Below, piece after piece: positions 23,978 through 31,157 of a stretch of DNA of 32,667 bases. Location of the stretch: NCBI RefSeq assembly GCF_002910825.1, contig NZ_NEUB01000822.1:1-32667 (forward strand), read 5' to 3'. Each line of letters begins with the position of its first letter. Positions within the stretch are counted from its first letter, which is position 1. This stretch comes from Streptomyces sp. SM1 (GTDB taxonomy: Bacteria; Actinomycetota; Actinomycetes; Streptomycetales; Streptomycetaceae). The notes beneath the pieces were generated by a model, which saw only the letters and a program-made list of their open reading frames with translations, made no database searches and had not been told where the DNA came from. The position numbers were made by a program, and so were the translations under genes.

Positions 23978-24592
23978 ATGACTCACAAACGCCTGCTCCT
24001 CATCGGAACCGTAGCCACCCTCCTGGCGGTCAGCCCCGGAGTGGCAATCGCCGACGACGGCCCCAGCGTTCCCCCCGGCACCGAGGCCACCGCTGCGGCC
24101 CCCGTAGAACTCGACCCCAACGACCCCGACCTCAAGCTTCCGGAGGGCGCCACCCTCGCGGAGCCGAAGGTTCTCGACATCAAGCAGGTCGTCGAAGACC
24201 AAAGCGGTGACGAACGCCGCGAGGACACCAACTCCAACGTCACGTTCGCACTTCAGGCCGAGGTCCTGTTCGGCAAGGACAGCGCCAAGCTCGGCGGCGA
24301 GGCGAAGTCCCGTATCGCCGCCATCGCGGACGAGATCAAGAAGCAGAACGCCGCGAGGATCCGCGTCTTCGGCTTCACGGACAACCTGGGCTCTTCCGCC
24401 CACGGCGACGTCCTGTCCCGCAAGCGCGCCAACGCCGTACACGGCATCCTCGTCCAGGAACTGAGCGACTCGGACGTCACGTACGAGGTCCGTGGCTACG
24501 GAGAGCAGTATCCGATCGCCGACAACTCCACGGAGGCCGGCCGGAAGAAGAACCGGAGGGTCGAGATCTCCTTCCCGCGCACGGGGAGCTGA
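23978..24592 (+). CDS. Secreted OmpA-domain (peptidoglycan-binding) protein
   Basis: The 204-aa protein has a signal peptide (MTHKRLLLIGTVATLLAV, ending near AIADD). A linker of about 60 residues follows, then a C-terminal OmpA/MotB-type domain (about 88-203). The domain starts VTFALQAEVLFGKDSAKL and contains RIRVFGFTDNLGS, the motif LSRKRANAVHGIL and YGEQYPIADNS, with the Asp and Arg that bind the peptidoglycan stem peptide in this family. ATG 23978 is used; TTG 23966, overlapping the previous stop, would add four residues. The preceding gene ends 8 bases upstream. It likely tethers the pilus apparatus to the cell wall. Confidence 0.88.
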   Translation: MTHKRLLLIGTVATLLAVSPGVAIADDGPSVPPGTEATAAAPVELDPNDPDLKLPEGATLAEPKVLDIKQVVEDQSGDERREDTNSNVTFALQAEVLFGKDSAKLGGEAKSRIAAIADEIKKQNAARIRVFGFTDNLGSSAHGDVLSRKRANAVHGILVQELSDSDVTYEVRGYGEQYPIADNSTEAGRKKNRRVEISFPRTGS

Positions 24593-24735
24593 TCACTCGG
24601 CGCCGAGCTGGCGATCGGCCCAGACGTAGCTTTCGGGCAGCAGGTCGGTGATGAGGACGGTCCGGAGGTCATCGCCGTTGCCGACGATGACCTCAAGGGC
24701 CGGGAAGTGGGTCTCTTCCCACCGCAGCGGCCAGG
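24593..24735 (-). pseudogene. Orphan C-terminal coding fragment
   Basis: About 45 minus-strand codons, from WPLRWEETHFPALEVIVGNG to ESYVWADRQLGAE and TGA, have strong G/C third positions, unlike the overlapping hydrolase frame. No start is present, and the frame dissolves upstream of about 24740. It looks like the end of a gene whose 5' part was lost by deletion, immediately downstream of the hydrolase. The family is not recognised. Its stop abuts the stop of the OmpA-domain gene. Confidence 0.35.
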
Positions 24736-25616
24736 GGCCGGTGAGCGATCTCCGTGACGATCCCGGTGGCCGCCGCGCGGCCTTCGGGGGTGGGTGTGAG
24801 CGGGTACACGTGGACCGCTCCCTCACAGAGGGTCACGCTGACCGGAGCCCCTTCGGCGAGCGCACGGCGTTGCAGTACCCGCACGTCGGGGAGGCACAGG
24901 TCGCGGGTGCCGACGAACACGTCCATGGCGGCGAGGCCGGCGAGCGGGCCGTTGACCGGGCTCAGGCGCGGGTCGGTCGGGTCGTCGCCGCCCGCCCAGG
25001 CCCGTCCCACCTCGACCAGCCCGACCGGGGCCAGCCAGGGATCGCGGCGTGCGGCGGCAGGTATCTCCGGGTTGCCGAGGGTCAGGTCCAGCCAGGGGGC
25101 GATCAGCACCAGCCGGCGAGGCTGCGGAAGCCCGGAGGTGTGCAAGGTCTGGGCGAAACCCAGGGCCAGGCCGGCCCCGGCGGAGTCGCCGACGAGGGTG
25201 ACCTCGGAGGCGGGTGTCCGGGTCAGCAACTCCCGGTACACCTCGGTGACGAGGGGATACGCCTCACGGTAGGTGTGCTGGGGAGCAAGGCCGTAGAGCG
25301 GGACCTCGGCACGCACGCCCGCGTCGGCGAGCGCGCCTATCAGCGTCCAGTGCTGCCTGGCGATCTCGCTGACGTACGCCCCGCCGTGCAGGTAGACGGC
25401 GGCCCGGGACGTCTCCCGCCCGCGAGGGGAGACGGTCCAGGACACGAACCCGTCGACCTGCCGGGCGGAGACATCATGGCGCTTGAGCAGCGCGGCAGGC
25501 GGCTCCGCCGATCCCTTCGCCGCACGCAACCGCCGCCGGGCCCGGGAGACACTCGACGAACGCGGCTTCATCCTCAGCCGCGCGTACGACGCGACCACGT
25601 GCATGGCCAGACTCAC
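24693..25616 (-). CDS. Alpha/beta hydrolase of the hormone-sensitive-lipase type
   Basis: The 307-aa esterase-like enzyme has the oxyanion motif YLHGGAYVS, the nucleophile elbow GDSAGAGLALG, an acid in DVFVGTRDLCLPD and the catalytic His in GAVHVYPL. Such enzymes hydrolyse short acyl esters or lactones in the cytoplasm. GTG 25616 (MSLAMHVVASYARLR) follows GGAGG, though only 4 bases away; ATG 25604 and a later internal ATG (MKPRSS) are alternatives. The last 15 residues have weak codon bias and overlap an unrelated coding fragment, so the natural end may be altered. It follows the TIR-WD40 gene by 47 bases. A diverged copy of its first 40 codons lies upstream of that gene. Confidence 0.85.
   Translation of the reverse strand: MSLAMHVVASYARLRMKPRSSSVSRARRRLRAAKGSAEPPAALLKRHDVSARQVDGFVSWTVSPRGRETSRAAVYLHGGAYVSEIARQHWTLIGALADAGVRAEVPLYGLAPQHTYREAYPLVTEVYRELLTRTPASEVTLVGDSAGAGLALGFAQTLHTSGLPQPRRLVLIAPWLDLTLGNPEIPAAARRDPWLAPVGLVEVGRAWAGGDDPTDPRLSPVNGPLAGLAAMDVFVGTRDLCLPDVRVLQRRALAEGAPVSVTLCEGAVHVYPLTPTPEGRAAATGIVTEIAHRPLAAAVGRDPLPGP
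25505..25616. repeat. Diverged direct repeat, copy A (5' end of the hydrolase gene)
   Basis: This segment matches 28716-28817 in the same orientation, by eye at roughly 75-80 percent. Shared blocks include GCAACCGCCGCC, GCGGCTTCATC and GCGTACRACGCGACC. Copy A is the start of the intact hydrolase gene. Confidence 0.65.
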
Positions 25617-25663
25617 GGAACCTCCACAGCGGATGTCATGGGGTGACGCGTGGCGCCCCCGCC

Positions 25664-28656
25664 TCAAGGATGCCGTCGTCGCCCACCCGCCAGACGGTGA
25701 CGGCTCTGCCGGGAGTCCCCGGAACATCGCCGTAGTCGACGCCGCCCTGGACGCCAAGGTCGGTGCACGGTCCTCCCGCGAGTGCGGCGGGTCGGTGCGA
25801 ACGGCGGGCGGTGATATGGGCACGGGGGATCGTAGGGGCGGTCGGGGAGGTACTGCCTCCACTGGGACTCGGTGATCGGCTCCGATTCGGCGCACAGCCG
25901 CCCGAGGACGGCGTCGATGTCCGTGCGCCACAGCTGCGTGCTGTCGCCCGTGGAGACCGCGATCAGGCCCCCGTCGGGGCTGAAGGCGACCCCCGTGGTG
26001 GAGTAGCGCTCGTGGGTGGCGAGCAGGGCCACCTCCCGGGGCGCGGACGCGTCGGCGACGTCCCACAGCCGTACGGCCCCGTGGTCGTCCGCGCCGGCCA
26101 GCAGGGGCCGTGCCGGATCCGCCGCGAGGTGGGTCACCTCGCCCGAATGCCTCGGTGCGGAGCCCTCGGCCCTGGCCCGGTGCGGGTCGGTGATGTCCCA
26201 GACGGTGACGGTGCCCGCGGAGTCCCCGACGTACAAGGTGTTCCCCTCCGGGCTGGTGGCGAGGGCCGTGACACGGTCGGCGTCCCTCAGCGGGAGCACG
26301 TCCGTCCGCACGGGGTCGTACCGGCCGCCGGTGCGGCCGAGGTCCCACACCTGGACGGCATCGCGCTCCTTGCTGAACACGGCCAGGAGCCCACGGTCCC
26401 CGGCGAAGGCGACGGGCGCGGCTTCGGAGTAGACCGCCGAGCCGGACCCGGAACCGGGCAGTGTGCCGAGGTCCCGGGGGCGGTCCGGGTCGCTGACCTC
26501 CCACAGACGGACAGGGCCGAGCGGTTCGGCCGCGGCCAGGACCGTACCGTCGGGTCCGTGGACCACCCCCTGTGGGTCCTCGGCCTCCTCGAAGCGGCCT
26601 CGTTCGCGCGGGTCCGTGGGGTCGGTCACGTCCCAGAGGCCCAGCGGGTGGCCGGTGGCGAGGGTGCGCCCGTCCGGGCTGAAGGAGTACGTCTGGCCGC
26701 CGCTCCTGAAGGAGGGGAGTGTGGCCAGGTGCCGGGGTTCCGGGATCCCGCCCACCTGGTGAAGGGCACCGGGGGCCGGTCACCAGGGTCCGGCCCCCGG
26801 GGCCGAAGGGCTGGGAGGACAGGTGACCGGAGGGCAGGGACGCGTAGGCCGACGAGGCCCGGGAGCCGTGGACGTTCCACACCCGTACGACACCCTCCGC
26901 CCGGCGTGCCTCGTCCGGGTCGGCGGCGTCGCCCAGTGCCACGGACGCGAGGGTGCGGCCGTCCGGGGCGAAGGCGAGGGAGGTGACGGCGTTCGTGTGC
27001 CCGGTGAGACGGTCGCCCTGGAGGGGACGGCCGGGGTCGGAGATGTCCCACAACTGGACGGCCCCGTTGCCCGCCGCGACGGCCAGTGTCCTCCCGTCGT
27101 CGGTGAAGGCCACCGGCGTGCTCCATGAGTTCTGGCCGTCGAGCGAGGCACGCCGTACCGGGTGCCGGGGATCCGAGATGTCCCACAGCGCGGCGGTCCC
27201 GTCCTCGCCGGCGGTGGCGAGGAGGTGGCCGGCGGGACTGAACACCACCGCGGAGGACGGCGTGTCGAGGGTACTGAGGGACGACAGCCGTCCGGCCGGG
27301 GACAGGCTCATGATCCGCACACGTTCGTCTCCCGCCCCCGTCGCGACCAGCCTTCCGTCCGGGCTCGCGTCGGCGCCGTAGCCGAGGGCCGACTCGAACG
27401 CGGACGAATAGCCGGTCACTTCGGGGCGGCGCGGGTCGCGGACGTCCAGGACGACCACGCGCAGACCGTTGCCCACCGTCAGTAGCGAGGAAGTTCCGGC
27501 GAAGGACAGCTCCTTCACGTCGGTAACGGGCCGTGCGGAGCCGAGCGGCCTGGGCTTGTGTGCGTCCGTCACGTCCCACAGGCGTACGTGTCCGGCCGAG
27601 TCACCCTCGGCCAGCACATCGCCGTCCGCGCTGAAGGCGACTGTCCTCGTGCCGTTCCCGTGGCCCCCGAAGGCGGACATGACGTTGCCCGTCGTCGCGT
27701 CGAACAACGTCAGGCCACCGTGCGAGGCGGCGGCCAGTATCCGCCCCCGCGGGCTGAACGCGACGGCACGCGAGCTGCCGTCCGTGTGCAGCACACGGGG
27801 AATACTCGCGCCGGCGAGCAGGGCACCGACGGCCTCCTCCGTCTGCGACAGGCGGTATGCCTGCACAAGGAGCTGACGCGCCACATCGGGATGCTGGTAC
27901 CGGATGGAATCTGCCTCGGCAACCAACTGGCGTGAAGTGGCCTCCAGTTGACGTTGGACTGCCAGATCGAGCTGACGGTCGGCCGCCAGGCCGAGCCCCG
28001 TCGCCGTGGCCAGCAGCGTGCAGAGGGCCGTCACCGTCGCTGCGATCAACTGGTTTCGTCGTCTCCTCAGCCGGACGTGGTGGCCGATGAGTTCGGCCTT
28101 CGGCCGCCCCTGGATCGGTGCGACGAACTCCGCGACGTCCGCCAACAGCCGGCGATCGTTGAAGGGGACGGAGCCGCGCTCGTCGATCTGCGTGCGCAGC
28201 CATCTCAGGTCCACCCAGCGTGGAGCCCCGGGCGTGACGGTCAGGGCCCGCTCCAGCTGCTCTCGGGGCAAGGCGTCCGTCCGGGACCAGTCGAAGTCCC
28301 GCGTCGCCGGGTTCCACTCGAGGCGCCCGTCGGACCACCCGATCAGCATGCGCTCGCCGCCCTTGTGCGCCACCCACCAGTCGATCTCGGCGCGCACCCA
28401 TGGGGACGCGGCGGCGATGAGGAGAGGCCATCACGACGAGCCAGTTCGAACGGGCCAGGGCGTTCTCGATGTCGGCTCGCAGATCCGGGCTGGCACCGAG
28501 ATGCGTGATGTCCCGGAACACCCGCAGCCGCACCGGCCGGTACCAGGGGCGCCCGAAGTTCTCCATGCAGCGCTGGAAGACGGCCGCGACATCGCGGTCG
28601 CGGCGCTGGCTGTACGAGATGAAGACGTCGTACTCCGCTGTCCCTTCCCGGGCCAC
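25664..28656 (-). pseudogene. TIR-transmembrane-WD40 repeat protein with two frameshifts
   Basis: The N-terminus (GTG 28656, VAREGTAEYDVFISYSQRRD) is a TIR domain, with PVRLRVFRDITHL and WLVVMASP following. The reading then shifts frame at about 28416-28419 into AAASPWVRAEIDWWV. The Glu there aligns with the catalytic Glu of TIR NADases. A membrane helix (QLIAATVTALCTLLATATGL) and then a long WD40 propeller region (for example TGHTNAVTSLAFAPDG, ATAGEDGTAALWDISD) follow. A second shift lies in a run of five C at about 26771-26775 (minus strand), after which WD40 repeats continue to the stop at 25664. The full product would be about 995 aa. Each shift looks like one inserted base; sequencing error cannot be excluded. 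The architecture suggests signalling or defence. Confidence 0.8.
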
Positions 28657-28694
28657 CCGCCCTCGCGCACGGCCGGACCGTATGCCAGGCGGTG

Positions 28695-28817
28695 TCAATG
28701 GGCGCCCATCCGCTCCTCCGCCGGCAACCGCCGCCCGGCGCACGAGGCACTCGGCGCATGCGGCTTCATCACCCCGGGCGGCGCGTACAACGCGACCGCG
28801 TGCGTGGCCGGACTCAT
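28695..28817 (-). pseudogene. Truncated copy of the hydrolase 5' end
   Basis: The 40-codon frame MSPATHAVALYAPPGVMKPH to MGAH resembles the start of the intact hydrolase (MSLAMHVVASYARLRMKPRS), with similar DNA along its length. It ends at TGA 28695 before any catalytic motif. Its ATG overlaps the stop of the DUF192 gene (ATGA), so it was once the second gene of that operon. It is copy B of the direct repeat flanking the TIR-WD40 gene. Confidence 0.65.
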
Positions 28818-29191
28818 GGACTTCCCAAGTCGATCGTCAGACGCACCCCCACCCGCAGCCCCCACCCCTCCATCGCCCCCGCCTCGGCCTCGAGCACATG
28901 GCGGGCCCGGAGCCGGGGGAGCCCGAGCCGGCCGGGTGGCATGGTGCGTACGGCGACGACCCGGAGCCGCCGGTCGAGATAGGCGACGTCGATGGGCATC
29001 CGCATACGGAAGGTGTGCACGCTGTTGGCGGGGGAGAGGAGCAGCGCCCCGTCGAGGGAGTCCCGCCCCAGCAGTCCCCTGGTACGGGCCCGGTAGGACC
29101 CGGCGATCTCCAGGGGGACGCACACAGCGGGCCCCGCGTCACCGTCCCCCCGCACGGTCAACTCCCCGCGCCCGTCACGCCAGCGCCCCAT
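28814..29191 (-). CDS. DUF192-family protein
   Basis: The 125-aa product contains the DUF192 core: ARTRGLLGRDSLDGALLL, NSVHTFRMRMPIDVAYLD, RRLRVVAVRTMPPGRLGLP and an acidic HVLEAEAGAMEGWGL end. Members are small, beta-rich proteins of unknown function, often exported in other bacteria; no signal peptide is visible here. ATG 29191 is the best start, although GGAGG lies about 12 bases upstream. Its stop overlaps the start of the truncated hydrolase copy (ATGA). The family match is clear; function is not known. Confidence 0.85.
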   Translation of the reverse strand: MGRWRDGRGELTVRGDGDAGPAVCVPLEIAGSYRARTRGLLGRDSLDGALLLSPANSVHTFRMRMPIDVAYLDRRLRVVAVRTMPPGRLGLPRLRARHVLEAEAGAMEGWGLRVGVRLTIDLGSP

Positions 29192-29244
29192 CCCCGACCG
29201 CCCCCTCCACCGTGAACCACGGCCGACCCCACACCACCGGACCC

Positions 29245-29334
29245 GCTGAAGCCGCCGGGCCCGCTGAAGCCGCCGGGCCCGCTGAAGCCGCCGGGCCCGC
29301 TGAAGCCGCCGGACCCGCCGGAACCACCGGACCC
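29245..29334. repeat. 18-bp tandem repeat upstream of the DUF192 gene
   Basis: The unit GCTGAAGCCGCCGGGCCC is repeated at 29245, 29263 and 29281, then with one change at 29299, and a more degenerate copy at 29317-29334. In one plus frame it reads as repeated AEAAGP. The interval 29192-29373 holds no convincing gene; the unit number may vary between strains. Confidence 0.85.
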
Positions 29335-29373
29335 ACCGAACCCTCCGAACGTATCCCCGGCGGCCCCCCGGCG

Positions 29374-30906
29374 TCAGTGCTTGCGGAGTTGTGCGGCCAG
29401 GGCGGCGAGGGTCTGGGCCGTCTCGGCCAGGCTCGCCACGGCGGATTCCAGCTCCGAGGCGACGCGGGGCGACGCGGGAAGGCCGGTGGACGAGGAGGGG
29501 ACGGCGACAGGGGTGCCGCGATAGCCGATGGGGCCTTCGTTGTGGCGCTGGTAGTAGCCGGTGAACGCCTGCCCGGCGGGCGCCTCGGCGAAGGAGACCT
29601 GGGCCAGCCGGGTCTCGTTCGCCCCGGCGTTGCGGGTGATGTCGAGACGGAAGTGACGGTAGCCCGGCGCGGTGGCGCGGAGGAAGAACTCCCGCGTCTC
29701 GTAACGCCCGGTGAAGGTCTCACCGGCGCGCGAGTCCAGCGGCGTCCAGGCCTTGCCGTCGGCCGAGCCGTACAGGGTCCAGTCGCGGGGGTCGCGGTCG
29801 GGGAAGTCGTTGGCCGACGTCAGGGAGTACGAGGCGACGGCGGCGGGGCCGGTGAGGGTGAAGTCGAGCCGGGCGGTGTCGTCGCCGGCCAGCCACTTGG
29901 TACGGCGGTCGTTGCGGAGGTTGCCGGCCACTTCGCCGTTCGGACGGTACTCGTCGCTCGCCCTGACCCTGGTCACCGCGACGTCGGTGGTGGCGGCGTG
30001 CAGCACCGCCACACCCGAATTGCCACGCTGATCATGCCAGTTCACCCGCTCGACGGGTGCCGTCGCACCGTCGTCCACCAGCAGCCGCAGCTCGTGGGAC
30101 GTGTGCCAGCCGCCGCCCCAGCCCTCCTCCGTGTGGAAGCGGTGCGACGTGGAAGCGGAGAGGTTCTCGGTCTCCTGCGAGAACGGCCTGCGGTCGCCGA
30201 GACGCCCCTGGTACTCGTACGCCGTACCGTCCGCCGCGCGGTAACAGCCGTGGAAGCCGGACATGTCGGACTGGAAACTGATCGCGGACTCGGCGCCGTC
30301 CGCCGTGCGCCAGCCGAGCTGGGCGGGCAGGGAGCACTCGTCCCGGTCGAGGTGGAAGAGCAGGCGCGGTGCCGACTGCCAGGAGGACGAGGAGGAGTGG
30401 GCGAGGCGGCGCTCCGTACGGTAGGAGAACACCGAGTCGCGGGCCGCCTCCGCCGTCCGTGCCCGCTCCGAACGGCCGCGCTCCCAGACGGGGTCCAGGG
30501 TGATCCGGTAGAGCCACAGCATGCTCCGGGCCTTGCCCGAGGTGCGTATCTCCAGGGTGTTGGTGCCCGGCTTCAGCAGGTGCCCGGGTACGGCGAGGAC
30601 ATTGTCCTGCGGAAGGTCCCCGCCCCCGGGCACGGTGAGGTCCGCGACCAGCGGCTCGCCCTGCAACAGTACGTCCATCGGGGCGTACCCGATCGAGGCG
30701 CCGAGCTTGGAGACGAGGGCCGTGACGGTGAGCGTCGCCTGCTCGACGTCCTCCGGGTCCGCCACCTCGAAGCGCAGCGTCACACTCCCGCCCGCGTTCA
30801 GCGCCAGATGCGACCCGGCGGACCGCGTCCGCTGACGCTCGACCTTCGCATTGACAAGGCGGGCCGGTTCGGCGGAGAAGTCCGCGTAGGTGACGTCAAA
30901 ACCCAT
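29374..30906 (-). CDS. Protein with an F5/8 type C (discoidin)-like domain
   Basis: The 510-aa product has no signal peptide or membrane helix. Residues about 35-140 form a beta-sandwich-like region (GGSVTLRFEVADPEDVEQA, LKPGTNTLEIRTSG). The middle part (about 165-305) is not recognised. Residues about 310-430 look like a discoidin domain (TRVRASDEYRPNGEVAGN, RTKWLAGDDTARLDFTL, RDPRDWTLYGSADGKAW, YRHFRLDIT), a fold that binds carbohydrate or other ligands. A short coiled-coil-like tail (LESAVASLAETAQTLAAL) ends it. ATG 30906 lacks a strong ribosome site. It may be a carbohydrate-recognition protein; the missing export signal is unexpected. Confidence 0.75.
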   Translation of the reverse strand: MGFDVTYADFSAEPARLVNAKVERQRTRSAGSHLALNAGGSVTLRFEVADPEDVEQATLTVTALVSKLGASIGYAPMDVLLQGEPLVADLTVPGGGDLPQDNVLAVPGHLLKPGTNTLEIRTSGKARSMLWLYRITLDPVWERGRSERARTAEAARDSVFSYRTERRLAHSSSSSWQSAPRLLFHLDRDECSLPAQLGWRTADGAESAISFQSDMSGFHGCYRAADGTAYEYQGRLGDRRPFSQETENLSASTSHRFHTEEGWGGGWHTSHELRLLVDDGATAPVERVNWHDQRGNSGVAVLHAATTDVAVTRVRASDEYRPNGEVAGNLRNDRRTKWLAGDDTARLDFTLTGPAAVASYSLTSANDFPDRDPRDWTLYGSADGKAWTPLDSRAGETFTGRYETREFFLRATAPGYRHFRLDITRNAGANETRLAQVSFAEAPAGQAFTGYYQRHNEGPIGYRGTPVAVPSSSTGLPASPRVASELESAVASLAETAQTLAALAAQLRKH

Positions 30907-31157
30907 GAGGTTGCCCCACGTCCTTCGTGATCGTCAGTGACAGCCGCGCCAACGGTGCGCGCCGACCGTGATCACGGACCCTAGTGCGCCCGACTGACAA
31001 CGCCTGCGGTCCCGGGGCCGCGCGGCGCCCGGGCGCGGTTGGGTGCTGCTTTGGGCCCACGGGCCCATGTCCCGACACCCTCCCCTCCCTACCCTCGGGC
31101 CCGTGCCGTGTACGAAACACGGTGCGCGTCGGGGGAGTTGCGGAGGGGGCGGGGGGC
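30907..31157. promoter_or_regulatory. Divergent intergenic region with a GGGCCC palindrome
   Basis: This 251-base gap separates two divergent genes. It contains TGGGCCC-AC-GGGCCCA at 31052-31067, a perfect inverted repeat with a 2-base spacer, about 90 bases before the pilin-toxin start. The same hexamer is clustered upstream of flp. No clear promoter hexamers or small gene could be assigned. Confidence 0.35.

Noticed and set aside
29221-29340. The 18-bp repeats as a CRISPR array
   Set aside because: The units are contiguous with no spacers.
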